From positions 1-25,450 of the forward strand of contig PBSW01000033.1 of NCBI GenBank assembly GCA_002726865.1: a DNA stretch of 25,450 nucleotides. Direction: 5' to 3'. Shown one piece after another: positions 15,704 to 23,732 of this stretch (the stretch's first letter is position 1; each line of letters opens with the position of its first letter). The DNA comes from Candidatus Bathyarchaeota archaeon (lineage in GTDB: Archaea > Thermoproteota > Bathyarchaeia > TCS64). The position numbers and the translations under genes were made by a program. The notes under the pieces are model-generated. The model saw only the letters and a program-made list of their open reading frames with translations. It was not told where the DNA came from and did not search any database.

Positions 15704-16519
15704 TTGAACACCCAGATAGGTATACTCGTGATAGGTAATGAGATTCTCGATGGCATCGTCCTAGACACTAACAGCCAGTGGCTCATTAACCAACTCAAGG
15801 CCCTTAACTTCCAAGTTTCCGAGAAGATGACAATAAGAGACGATACTAAAGTAATCTCTAAAGCCGTTAGGCGGATGCTCTCAGCCGGCGCAAACCTCAT
15901 ATTTACAACGGGAGGCCTTGGCCCCACCCATGACGATAAGACTCTCGCTGGAGTAGCTATGGCTTTTGAGCTACCTGTAGAGGTGAATGATAAGGCCCTC
16001 AAGATCGTCACGCGACAGTACACAGACATGCATCAGAGAGGGATGATCGAGACGGGGGAGATCACAGAGCCACGAAGGAAGATGGCGGTATTGCCCAAGG
16101 GCGCCCAACCCCTAGATAATAGAGTTGGCGGTGCCCCCGGTGTCATCCTAGATATTGAGGGCGCTCAGATAATTAGCCTCCCAGGCGTCCCAGGGGAGCT
16201 CATGTGGATTTTCGACAACCAGCTACTGACGTTGCTGAAGGGGAGGGTCGAGGGGGTATTCACTGAGGATGTCATCTATCTCCCCCTTAGGGACGAGTCA
16301 ACCTTGGCTCCCATCATAGATGAGGTGATGCAGGACGTTCCTGGGGTCTACATAAAATCTATGGTGAAGCCTTATGGCGAGTCCGGGATCAGACTCTGGG
16401 TCTCATCCAGCGGGAAGAGTAAGACCGAAGTTGAGGAGCGGGTCCAACGGGTCACGAACCTCTTGGTAAAGAGAAGCGAAGAAAAGCTCCCAAAAATTGA
16501 CCCTAGCATAGACAATTGA
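15704..16519 (+). CDS. CinA/MoaB-type molybdopterin-binding domain protein (COG1058 family)
   Basis: A 271-residue protein with the MoCF-biosynthesis fold. Signature segments are IGILVIGNEILDGIVLDTNS, the TTGGLGPTHDD loop, and GVPGELMWIF. It corresponds to the N-terminal half of bacterial CinA and lacks the C-terminal NMN deamidase (PncC) domain. Members have been linked to ADP-ribose/FAD pyrophosphatase activity and NAD recycling; the archaeal role is unsettled. The start is a TTG, since no ATG precedes the conserved first strand. It is 27-36 bp upstream of a LarA-like gene on the same strand, so the two may be co-transcribed. Confidence 0.9.
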   Translation: MNTQIGILVIGNEILDGIVLDTNSQWLINQLKALNFQVSEKMTIRDDTKVISKAVRRMLSAGANLIFTTGGLGPTHDDKTLAGVAMAFELPVEVNDKALKIVTRQYTDMHQRGMIETGEITEPRRKMAVLPKGAQPLDNRVGGAPGVILDIEGAQIISLPGVPGELMWIFDNQLLTLLKGRVEGVFTEDVIYLPLRDESTLAPIIDEVMQDVPGVYIKSMVKPYGESGIRLWVSSSGKSKTEVEERVQRVTNLLVKRSEEKLPKIDPSIDN

Positions 16520-16555
16520 ATTAAATGTAACTGAAAATAGTCTAGGTTGGACAAG

Positions 16556-17854
16556 ATGGTTGAGATTTGGCTCCCTTATGGCAAAACTGAGGTCCATGTT
16601 AGTGTGCCCCTGAGATATCTCATGGGGACCATCGAGCCAGCCGAATTGAAGCTGCCGGAGAATCCATTCGAAACTATAACGTCAGCGTTGGATAATCTGA
16701 TCGGAACAGAAAATATACAGGATCTCGTAAATGGCAAAAAGAGTGCTGCTATTGCCCTCGATGGTACAATGGCCCCCCACGCAGCGTCCGTTGCGGCTTC
16801 AGCTATCGTTTGGACATTAGAACAGAACGGTATGTCAAGGGAAAACGTGTCTCTGATCATAGGGAATGGCCTTAGAGAACATGGCAATCTTGATCTGCTT
16901 GGGGCCCTTCAGAGAGCTGAGCCCCTTGGAAATGTCGCTATCCATGAGCATTCAATAAACTCAGTTGACATCAACAAAGTTGGGGTCACCTCATCAAGGA
17001 CACAGGTATCATTGGCCCAACCTTTCTTGGAAGCAGATCTCAGAATAGCAGTGGGAGATTTGAGGCCCGATCACTTTTCAGGGATGAAGGGAGCTCAGAG
17101 CACAGTAATGCCGGCACTTGCCTCCCGTGAGGGACTCACCCGCCATCGGGAGATCTCATTTCATGGTAGTGTCACCTTAGGGATTTTCGAGGGAAATCTT
17201 GCTCATTTGGATCAGATGGAGGCCTGCAAGATGGCAGATTTAGACGTTGCATTGAACTTGGTCACCGATGGCTGGGGGAGGATCGTCTCAGCTGTGGCTG
17301 GCGGAATTGAGCAGTCCTGGAAGACGGCTGTGGAGAGGTCGGGGGACCTCATTCAACTTTCCAGTGAAGCTGATGCCGATATCATCATTGTGAGTGCTGG
17401 TGGAGATCTATATGATTTCAATCTATTCAATGCCGTCTGGGCTCTCCAGGGGATCGCTTCACTGGTGAAGAAGGGCGCCACTATCATCTTCTTGGCTGAG
17501 TGCACCCAGGGGCTTGGAGCTGCTGGGCTGGAGTCATTGGCTCAGGTTGATACCTTGTCTGAGCTGAGGCGAAGATATGAGCTTGGGGCAAGAGCGGTGT
17601 ACGCTATTAAATCCACTCTTCGGGGAAATAACGAAATAATTCTTGTCTCAGCTCTCCCTACTTATTTGGCGGATCCTCTTGGTTTCAAGATGGAGAGAAC
17701 GGCGAACGCCGCTTTCCAAAGGGTCATGGATCGCAGGAGGAATCGACGTACCCTAGTGGTGACCCATGGAGCCTCGTCTGTATTCATGCCATCAAAGGGG
17801 GGCAAGAACGACAAGAGTAGTGATCATCATTCCAAGGTAGAAAAAAACCAGTAG
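16556..17854 (+). CDS. LarA-like nickel-pincer family protein (DUF2088), divergent cofactor site
   Basis: About 432 residues of the LarA fold (lactate racemase and other 2-hydroxyacid racemases/epimerases using the nickel-pincer NPN cofactor). The N-terminus WLPYGKTEVHVSVP, AAIALDGTMAPH (in place of a DxTRP-like motif), IIGNGLREH, and GDLRPDHFSGMKGAQSTVMP follow the family layout. The usual AGxSGGxK-type segment, whose lysine carries the cofactor in LarA (K184), reads SGMKGAQS, so that lysine is apparently absent. The start is ATG 16556, giving the typical beginning; a TTG at 16547 is possible. The last 63 nt overlap the convergent protease gene. The tail (KGGKNDKSSDHHSKVEK) is hydrophilic. 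The reaction is unknown; no larB, larC or larE genes are in the window. Confidence 0.88.
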   Translation: MVEIWLPYGKTEVHVSVPLRYLMGTIEPAELKLPENPFETITSALDNLIGTENIQDLVNGKKSAAIALDGTMAPHAASVAASAIVWTLEQNGMSRENVSLIIGNGLREHGNLDLLGALQRAEPLGNVAIHEHSINSVDINKVGVTSSRTQVSLAQPFLEADLRIAVGDLRPDHFSGMKGAQSTVMPALASREGLTRHREISFHGSVTLGIFEGNLAHLDQMEACKMADLDVALNLVTDGWGRIVSAVAGGIEQSWKTAVERSGDLIQLSSEADADIIIVSAGGDLYDFNLFNAVWALQGIASLVKKGATIIFLAECTQGLGAAGLESLAQVDTLSELRRRYELGARAVYAIKSTLRGNNEIILVSALPTYLADPLGFKMERTANAAFQRVMDRRRNRRTLVVTHGASSVFMPSKGGKNDKSSDHHSKVEKNQ

Positions 17855-18922
17855 CTTCCTCGAGTTGCTCAGCGGGGATATATCGTCCAGGGGAGAGTTC
17901 CCCCGGTTCCCCGTGTACTTCATGAAAAATGTTACCATAACAGCCATGACGAGGAAGCCCGATAGAATCAGGATGAAAACACCAGCTATAGACATTTTTT
18001 TATGATTGGACTTCCCGAGGAGGGCTCTGCTAATGTGACCACCATCCAGCTGCCAAGATGGGATAAGATTAATGAACGTTACTAGGGATCCGACCCACGC
18101 CGCGAAGCCTACCGGGTGGAGAATGATAGTCATATCCTCGGATACGGGTTTTAGAAACGTGGAAAGCCATTCAAGGAACATTGGAAAAGGGAGAGATTGA
18201 AAGCGGATCCCAGGGAACATTACACTCCATCTATTTACCTCTTCAAGGGTGACGACGAAAGAGAGATTGATCCCCACGATGGCGACGATGATCGTGACTA
18301 TAAATCCCATGAGGGGACCGCTGAAGCCCAGGTCGAAAAGGGCGTCCCTGTTGGTGAGGGGTCCCTTCTGGGTGATGACTGCACCGAGTGTGCCCCCCAT
18401 GCCCGGTGGGGCTGGAATAAAGTATGGCATGGATGCATCGACGCCTATTAGGATCATGGCTATCTTGTGGCCTAGTTCGTGGAGCCCGAAGATTGCGATA
18501 ATGGCAACTGTAAACATAAGGGCGTTCATGTAAACTGGAGTGTCAGGCATCAAGATCTGGTTTAGCACGGGGTTGTTGCTCCTCAAGTATCCGTCGAGGA
18601 AAACTGTGGCGGTGGTAGCAAGGAATAGAAAAATGCTATTCCTATAGCTTTGAGGGCCCCTTTCACTGATTCTCTTGAGCTCTAACTTGAATCGATCCAT
18701 ATCTTTGGAGAGCCAAGGTAGGTATCCGTGGGGACGGATTCCCTCGACAAGAGCCTTAAACTGGGGCTTCATGGAGTTCTGGGGGCCTATTGGGGTGATA
18801 ATATAGGTGGGGGTGCCCAGATAGAAGTAGCTGTCGTGAACGTTGAAGCGTCCCTCGATGGCTTTCTCAATCTCAGGTTCGGAGATCCGATATGCGGTCA
18901 AACCCCTTGTAGCATCTCCCAT
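17792..18922 (-). CDS. Site-2 protease-type intramembrane zinc metalloprotease (M50)
   Basis: A 376-residue multi-pass membrane protease. A soluble N-terminal region (about 1-90) is followed by several hydrophobic helices. The zinc site HELGH (residues 148-152) lies in the second helix region, and the second motif NLIPSWQLDGGH (about 285-296) supplies the aspartate ligand. The intervening segment PYFIPAPPGMGGTLGAVI is typical of archaeal and plant EGY-like S2P proteases. Such enzymes cut membrane-anchored regulators; the substrate here is unknown. ATG at 18922. Convergent with the LarA-like gene, sharing 63 bp of coding DNA on opposite strands. Divergent from the acetyltransferase gene. Confidence 0.94.
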   Translation of the reverse strand: MGDATRGLTAYRISEPEIEKAIEGRFNVHDSYFYLGTPTYIITPIGPQNSMKPQFKALVEGIRPHGYLPWLSKDMDRFKLELKRISERGPQSYRNSIFLFLATTATVFLDGYLRSNNPVLNQILMPDTPVYMNALMFTVAIIAIFGLHELGHKIAMILIGVDASMPYFIPAPPGMGGTLGAVITQKGPLTNRDALFDLGFSGPLMGFIVTIIVAIVGINLSFVVTLEEVNRWSVMFPGIRFQSLPFPMFLEWLSTFLKPVSEDMTIILHPVGFAAWVGSLVTFINLIPSWQLDGGHISRALLGKSNHKKMSIAGVFILILSGFLVMAVMVTFFMKYTGNRGNSPLDDISPLSNSRKLLVFFYLGMMITTLVVLAPL

Positions 18923-19009
18923 TCGTTAGTAATGGCTTACTAATATTCTAGATGGGAAGCTAAAAAACCTACTTAATCCCGTCTCTTTAGGCACAGTCTT
19001 TAAATCTCC

Positions 19010-19531
19010 TTGGTCGCGACCATAAGAAAGTCTGAATTGGAGAGTGACAACTTCATGCTCCGGGGATTTAGGCCCAACGACCTGAACAGGGTAATGGACA
19101 TCAACGTAGAGTGTCTCCCAGAGAATTACAGCAAGTTCTTTTACAGGGATCTCTACAGACGTTTCCCTGAAACTTTTATCGTGGCAGAGGCCGATGGTCA
19201 GATCCAGGGATATATCATGTGTCGTATTGAGAGGGGACTATCCAAGTTTAAGAGTCTGAGGCCCGCCCGTCTCTGCCACGTGGTCTCTATTGCCGTGAGG
19301 GAGCCCTACAGGCGTCAGGGGATCGCTAAGGGAATTATGCTGGTGGCCATGGAAAAAGGCCAAGAGACATATGAGGCTTCAGAATGCTATCTTGAGGTCA
19401 GGATCTCGAACGGGCCAGCACTGGTGCTATATGAAAAGCTCGGATTTACGAAAATAAAGCGGAATTACAGTTACTACATGAACGGTGAGGATGCGTGGAT
19501 GATGGCTATCCGTATCCAAATACCTGCCTAG
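19010..19531 (+). CDS. GNAT-family N-terminal protein acetyltransferase (Ard1/RimI-like)
   Basis: A 173-residue acetyltransferase. The GNAT fold is visible: MLRGFRPNDLNRVMDINVECL, central strands, the acetyl-CoA loop RRQGIAKGIM following VSIAVREPYR, and the C-terminal LEVRISNGPALVLYEKLGF, which is highly characteristic of Ard1/RimI enzymes that modify protein N-termini. PENYSKFFYRDLY matches the substrate-entry loop of archaeal Naa10-like proteins. TTG start at 19010; an ATG at 19055 (MLRGF) is the alternative. Divergent from the S2P protease; the next gene is over 300 bp away. Confidence 0.92.
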   Translation: MVATIRKSELESDNFMLRGFRPNDLNRVMDINVECLPENYSKFFYRDLYRRFPETFIVAEADGQIQGYIMCRIERGLSKFKSLRPARLCHVVSIAVREPYRRQGIAKGIMLVAMEKGQETYEASECYLEVRISNGPALVLYEKLGFTKIKRNYSYYMNGEDAWMMAIRIQIPA

Positions 19532-19840
19532 TCCAACAAACGATAAATGTTATAGTAGACGGTTAAGGCTAAGCCACTGAAGCAGGCGTTTATAGATAGA
19601 GTCGAGGTTATCATGTGGGTTCTCTTTCTAGAGCCGATGATCATGTTTTATCATTTCACTAGTTCACGGTAAAGTTGTTCCTGGAGCGTCAGGACGTCTA
19701 CATCCTGATGTATGAACCTGAAGAGTAAAATAAAAATGGGAAATAATTCAAACAGCACAGCAGGGGACTCTGGTGACTTTTGGGTCTGTGGCATTTGGCG
19801 ATAGGTATTTAGCCATCCGTTGGTGAAGGGATTGCATATT
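19532..19840. other. Intergenic stretch with no supported gene
   Basis: About 300 bp between the acetyltransferase and the cysteine-cluster protein. The only suggestive content is a 47-residue minus-strand frame from ATG 19794 to 19651 with a hydrophobic stretch (LFELFPIFILLFRF) and a tail DVDVLTLQEQLYRELVK. Evidence is too weak to call it a gene. No RNA gene or repeat was seen. Confidence 0.4.
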
Positions 19841-20344
19841 ATGGGGGATACTGGTCTCATCCCGTGGACCGAGGTACGCTCTTGGTCCTGTGTGGCCTGC
19901 GGCAACTGCTGTAATGGATATAAGGTGCCCTTGAAAACCGAGGAGTACGCGAAGGTAGCGCAGACCTATGGAACAGGGGTGCTGGAGTTCGGGGTGGGGA
20001 GGGTGTTCCTTCGGAACGGGCGGGGAAATCGGTGTGTCTTCCAGAGCCCTACGGTAGGGCGTTGGATATGTAGTCTCCAGGGGATGAAACCTATGGCGTG
20101 CAAACTGTTCCCGTTCAGGATCCATTCCAAACCCGTGTACAAGCGGGGAGACACTAGTGCGTATCGATATCGGGGGAAGACCTTCCACGTTTACATGGAT
20201 TCTGCATGCAATGGGATCCAGATCGGGAGCCCAACGCCCCGGTTCAGAAGGGAAGTTCTGCCTGAGATAGTACGGATCGGGATGGGGGAACGAATGAAAC
20301 AAAAGTTTACGACGTCAAAATATATCTCGTGGACGCCTCCCTGA
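19841..20344 (+). CDS. YkgJ-family cysteine-cluster protein (putative zinc/iron-chelating)
   Basis: About 167 residues with the CxxCxxCC-type motif near the N-terminus (SCVACGNCCNGYKVPL), a further cysteine in RCVFQ, then ICSLQGMKPMACKLFPF and a later cysteine in DSACNG. This matches the YkgJ/UPF0153 family, thought to bind a metal or Fe-S cluster; no enzymatic role is firmly established. I chose the ATG at 19841 because GAAGGG lies about 9 nt upstream; TTG/GTG at 19820-19823 would add a few residues. It stands alone, convergent with the amidohydrolase gene 13 bp downstream. Confidence 0.88.
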   Translation: MGDTGLIPWTEVRSWSCVACGNCCNGYKVPLKTEEYAKVAQTYGTGVLEFGVGRVFLRNGRGNRCVFQSPTVGRWICSLQGMKPMACKLFPFRIHSKPVYKRGDTSAYRYRGKTFHVYMDSACNGIQIGSPTPRFRREVLPEIVRIGMGERMKQKFTTSKYISWTPP

Positions 20345-20357
20345 TGTAAAATTCCGG

Positions 20358-21744
20358 TCAATTTTTACGTGTTTTTTTCTCCCAGTTCTTTCTCTGCTTT
20401 GGATGATCGGTGAAAAATTGTTCTATGATCTTTTCGACTCGACGTTGGGCTTTAGTTAATGCTTCTCTCTGGTCAATGGTGGTGAGTTTCTTTTCATGTT
20501 TCAGTATTTTACCGTCGACGATGACCGTGGAGATGTCGTCGCTGGTGGCATAGAGGGCAACGCTGGTTAGGGGATCCATGGTGGGTGTAAGAAAAGGGTT
20601 AAGCATATCGAAAAGGATGATATCTGCCTTCTTTCCGGGTTCTATTGATCCTACTTTGTCGGCAATGCCCAGGGTTTCAGCTCCGCCCCGGGTTGCAAGT
20701 TCTAGGAGACGGTGGGGGCTGGGGCGGGATGTAAAAGTGTTAGTTGCAAGCATCCCCCTCGGAGCCCCCAGCGAGGCGAGCTCTGGTTCTTTGGCCTCTA
20801 AGGTTTTGTCTGAGGAGCTGTAGCATGTCATGAAAATAGTCATCGGTGCCTAGGCCTACGGGTATACCGAGGTCTAGCCATTGAAGGAGGGGATTGGTGA
20901 CGGCTCTACAGTGGAGGATGCCCATGCCCGACTGGGTTATGAGTTTGATGTCGTTTCCTGTGGAGTAAGTGCAGTGTGCACCTGTGAGCCTATCGTTTAG
21001 AACACCGAGGGTCTGTAGGTGTTGGATGGGGGTCTTGCCGTAGAGTCTCCTCACTTGGGTGACTTCCCTCCAGCTCTGGTTGAGGTGTGTGGTCATCATG
21101 AGGTCGTGAGTCTCCGCCAAGTCCTTGCACTTGAGGTAGGTCTCGGGGAGGGCGAGGTCCGCAGCCTTTGGTGCGACGATGGTGGTGATCCGACCTCTAG
21201 CTTCTCCTTCCCATCTCCTGTGGAGGTCGACGGCTCGTTTGAAGGCGGCCTCTCCCTTACCGGGGAGGTACTGGTAGGTTCCGTCCATGAGTTTAACGAG
21301 ATCGACCTCCTCGATATCAGCGCCGAGGATGGTCCTGAATCCGGCTTCTTTGACGTTTTTGGCGAATCCGTTTGGATAGGTATAGACAACCATAGCGGTA
21401 GTGCATCCGGCGTGTATGAACTCGGCACAGGAGGAGGGTCCTAGCCATTCCATGTCCTCGGGTCGACGGTAGCCCTCTAGAGGGAGGTTTACCTCGTAAA
21501 AGTTGCCTATGAGCTCGTAGATTCCACGGAAATACTGTTGGAGGTGGCTGTGAGCGTTGACGAATCCGGGGAGAGCGACCATATGGCGGGCATCGATGAT
21601 ATGCTCGGGGGCACGGGGGGAATTAACAGTGGGTCCTAAATCAGTGATCACGTCTGCCTCGAGGAGAATGCTTCCCTCCCTGTAGATTGTCCCGTCTCCG
21701 TCCATAGTGGCGATGAAAGCGTTCTTGATTAGGGTCTCTTCCAT
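20358..21744 (-). pseudogene. Amidohydrolase (AtzA/TrzN/SsnA-like) split by a single-base frameshift
   Basis: Metal-dependent hydrolase of the deaminase/chlorohydrolase group, acting on nucleobase or triazine-like substrates. The 5' part (ATG 21744) has LPGFVNAHSHLQQ (metal HxH), TTHLNQSWREV, TGAHCTYSTGND and GLGTDDYFHDMLQLLRQ. It ends after RARLAGGSEGDACN at 20740-20742. The 3' part lies in another frame and reads GMLATNTFTSRPSPHRLLELATRGG, then GSIEPGKKADIILFD, the standard C-terminus. Removing one G from the G5 run (C5 at 20754-20758) joins them as SEGMLATN. It is either a recent mutation, a sequencing/assembly error, or slippage during expression; apart from this the sequence is intact. 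About 460 residues when joined. Substrate not determinable. Confidence 0.85.
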
Positions 21745-22060
21745 GAAGGATACCTATTACGGAGCATACTGGGTGGATGTTGGTTTTAATAGGTGGTGCA
21801 TAAACTGGAATGGTTTTATCCGTGATTTTTTTTGGCTGAAATGATCTGGTTTTGGTTTCCAAAGAAAACCTAGGTAGAACCAGTGACTGATCTTGAGTCA
21901 TAGGAAATTTTTTTCAATGGAATAAATCTTGAAGGTCCCTCTTTTTCGCGTTTTCAATAGCACGCGAGTCTATAGAGAAAAGGAGTTTCCGCGAAGGTGA
22001 GATTCACTGAGCCGGGGAGTTTGGAGTATAACGTATTGTAGAGCTCTTCTTCAGCAAACG
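21745..22060. other. Intergenic region between the amidohydrolase and ttuA
   Basis: No complete gene is supported. A minus-strand frame without a start codon, running from about 22075 (inside the end of ttuA) to a TGA at 21956-21954, looks protein-like: AEEELYNTLYSKLPGSV, then LTFAETPFLYRLACY. It could be a gene remnant or chance. TATTAAAACC (minus, about 21793-21784) may be the amidohydrolase promoter. Confidence 0.35.
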
Positions 22061-23011
22061 CTAGCCCTGCGCTTGGAAATTAAAAGTGTGTTTTCTGGGA
22101 TCTAGCGTTAGTCCTTGAATGAGTTGACATGCCCGGCAAAGGTGGTCTGAGCTAGGTTCACCACAGGTGGAGCAATTGGTAAGGGGTTTTCTGGTCTGGA
22201 AGTTAGGGGAGATCTTGAGTGCTGTGCGATAAATGGTATGTTTGGTTCCGGGACGTTTGTATTCTAAACGGTTGAGGATGTCCCGAGCATCGTTACGCAT
22301 AGACTCGTCTGCGTAAGGGCAAGGGATGGCCTGGAACGGGATTCCCGTGAGGTAGGCGTATAGGGTGGACTCTTTCTCTGGGATTTCGGCAAAAGGTTTG
22401 ATGCGGCGAACAAATCCGGGGAGGTTATGGCCCCCGGGGTCGATCTGGGAGAGGCGGTTAGTATCCCCGCGGAGGATATTAAGGAGGGCGGTCTGGGCCA
22501 TGTCATCTAGATTATGCGCGGTGGCGAGGCGATCTGAGTCAATATCCTGGGCAGCGGTATTGAGGGCGCGTCTGCGGAGGACCCCGCAGTAGGTGCATGC
22601 GTTAAACTCTTTTTGGATCGCAGAGATCTCGTCCATGGAGTAGCCAAACAGTTTTTTGAAGCTGGTAAGGTGGTGTTCAACTCCAAGTCGTTTGGTGGCC
22701 TGGGTGGCGAGCCGGAGGGCCTCGTCCCTGTAGCCCCCAACGCCTTCATCAATGCTGATTGCTATTAGTGTGGAACGGGGGTGAGCCTGCTGGAGAGTGT
22801 GGAGTATCTCGAGGAGAGCGATGCTGTCCTTGCCACCGGAGAGGCCGAGGGTGATTCTGGAGTCGTATTCCAGCATGTCGTGACGGGCAATTGTATGCCG
22901 GACCTTCTCCTTGATAGTGACGGTGAAGCATAGTCGGCAGAGACGCTCTCCGCTGTAGGGACGGTGGTAGATACTGGGGTTTGCACGGCATCTAGTGCAG
23001 GGCTGGGTCAT
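22061..23011 (-). CDS. ttuA: TtuA/Ncs6-type tRNA 2-thiolation enzyme
   Basis: A 316-residue PP-loop ATPase that adenylates a tRNA uridine and inserts sulfur (s2U34 or s2T54 family). N-terminal zinc finger C5/C8...C25/C28; ATP pyrophosphatase loop SGGKDS (58-63); three cysteines matching the TtuA [4Fe-4S] ligands, C139 and C142 (CTYC) and C231 (IPCPYAD); C-terminal zinc finger C280/C283...C292/C295. ATG at 23011. TATA-like GGATTTATATCC (23044-23033) is about 27 bp upstream, implying a leaderless mRNA. The next gene upstream encodes a ubiquitin-like sulfur carrier ending in GG, the expected sulfur donor (TtuB-like). tRNA position modified is inferred, not visible. Confidence 0.95.
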   Translation of the reverse strand: MTQPCTRCRANPSIYHRPYSGERLCRLCFTVTIKEKVRHTIARHDMLEYDSRITLGLSGGKDSIALLEILHTLQQAHPRSTLIAISIDEGVGGYRDEALRLATQATKRLGVEHHLTSFKKLFGYSMDEISAIQKEFNACTYCGVLRRRALNTAAQDIDSDRLATAHNLDDMAQTALLNILRGDTNRLSQIDPGGHNLPGFVRRIKPFAEIPEKESTLYAYLTGIPFQAIPCPYADESMRNDARDILNRLEYKRPGTKHTIYRTALKISPNFQTRKPLTNCSTCGEPSSDHLCRACQLIQGLTLDPRKHTFNFQAQG

Positions 23012-23032
23012 CCGGTGGTCTTTCTAATGTGC

Positions 23033-23044
23033 AGGATATAAATC
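23033..23044 (-). promoter_or_regulatory. TATA box for ttuA
   Basis: GGATTTATATCC on the minus strand is centred about 27 bp before the ttuA ATG, the spacing expected when transcription starts at the start codon. There is no Shine-Dalgarno before the ATG. It lies just after the stop of the ubiquitin-like gene, so ttuA seems to have its own promoter. Confidence 0.55.
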
Positions 23045-23053
23045 CTGTGCGGG

Positions 23054-23341
23054 TTAACCCCCGTGGGTGACAGAGAGGAGGACTAGGGTGTCGTTGTGGT
23101 AGAGAGGGGTTTCAAGGCCCTGGAGATTACCTATCTCGATGCCATTGAGAAGGATGAGGGTTGCTAGTGGAGTCTCAGTAACAGGATCGAGAAGGACATC
23201 TTTCAGGGGCTGACCGTGGATGTCGATGAGAGTACGGATTGCCTCGTATACATCAGCGCATTCGGGGATAGTGATAGTCTCCCGGACCCTACCCGCGGCG
23301 TCCTTGGCGACCCCCAGCATCTTGATAGCTATCTCGACCAT
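23054..23341 (-). CDS. MoaD/ThiS-fold ubiquitin-like sulfur carrier (TtuB/SAMP-like)
   Basis: A 95-residue beta-grasp protein ending in the di-glycine tail THGG required for adenylation by an E1-like enzyme and thiocarboxylate formation. IKMLGVAKDAAG at the start, TITIPECADVYEAI, LILLNGI and NDTLVLLSVTHGG at the end follow the MoaD/ThiS pattern. Placement 42 bp upstream of ttuA on the same strand points to sulfur delivery for tRNA thiolation; a role as protein modifier (SAMP) or in molybdopterin synthesis is possible. No E1 or MoaE gene is in the window. ATG at 23341, TATA-like box about 27 bp upstream shared with the divergent second carrier. Confidence 0.9.
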   Translation of the reverse strand: MVEIAIKMLGVAKDAAGRVRETITIPECADVYEAIRTLIDIHGQPLKDVLLDPVTETPLATLILLNGIEIGNLQGLETPLYHNDTLVLLSVTHGG

Positions 23342-23366
23342 TCATATGCCCCCACGGGTTCGCAAC

Positions 23367-23375
23367 GTATAAATC
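23367..23375. promoter_or_regulatory. Shared bidirectional TATA box for two ubiquitin-like genes
   Basis: GTATAAATC lies in the middle of the 57-bp gap, about 27 bp from each start codon (23341 minus, GTG 23399 plus). It reads as a TATA-like element on both strands (GATTTATAC on the minus strand). One box may serve both leaderless transcripts, or the two may alternate. Confidence 0.5.
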
Positions 23376-23398
23376 TGCGCGGTCTGGGGATTAGTTGA

Positions 23399-23692
23399 GT
23401 GGCGCCTGTGGAGGTTGAGGTACGGTATTACGCGATGCTACGGGAGGCAGCTGGAACCCGGAGAGAGAAAATAATGCTCCCGGAGGGCTCCAATTTTGGG
23501 GATCTCATAGGGTTTGTAGTAGTAAAATATGGGCCACTTTTCCTTAGGTATGTCTTCGATAACGAGGGGCGGGAGAGAGATTATCTCAGTTTCATGGTGA
23601 ACGGGGTGAGCGTCCATAGTCGGGAGGGCTTCAGCACGCCTCTAGCTGAGGGAGATGTAGTCGCGATTCTGCCTCCGATGGGCGGGGGCTAG
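23399..23692 (+). CDS. Second MoaD/ThiS-fold ubiquitin-like protein
   Basis: A 97-residue beta-grasp protein with typical MoaD features: VEVEVRYYAMLREAAGTRRE at the start, KIMLPEGSNFGDLIGFVV, SFMVNGVSVHSREGFSTPL, and the C-terminus EGDVVAILPPMGGG ending in GG. It is expected to be activated by an E1-like adenylyltransferase and to serve either molybdopterin synthase or protein conjugation (SAMP). Start is GTG with no Shine-Dalgarno but a TATA box 27 bp upstream. Divergent from the first carrier; the tRNA-Arg gene follows. Confidence 0.9.
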   Translation: MAPVEVEVRYYAMLREAAGTRREKIMLPEGSNFGDLIGFVVVKYGPLFLRYVFDNEGRERDYLSFMVNGVSVHSREGFSTPLAEGDVVAILPPMGGG

Positions 23693-23699
23693 GGCACCT

Positions 23700-23710
23700 A
23701 AATTTATTTA
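23700..23710 (+). promoter_or_regulatory. TATA box upstream of tRNA-Arg
   Basis: The A/T-only stretch AAATTTATTTA lies 23-33 bp before the mature tRNA 5' end, the usual archaeal box A spacing. Confidence 0.5.
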
Positions 23711-23732
23711 GTTGATGTCTGGTTGATATGTG

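Noticed and set aside
19651..19794. 47-aa minus-strand frame with a hydrophobic stretch and amphipathic tail
   Set aside because: No Shine-Dalgarno, TATA box or recognised family; short open frames of this size are expected by chance.
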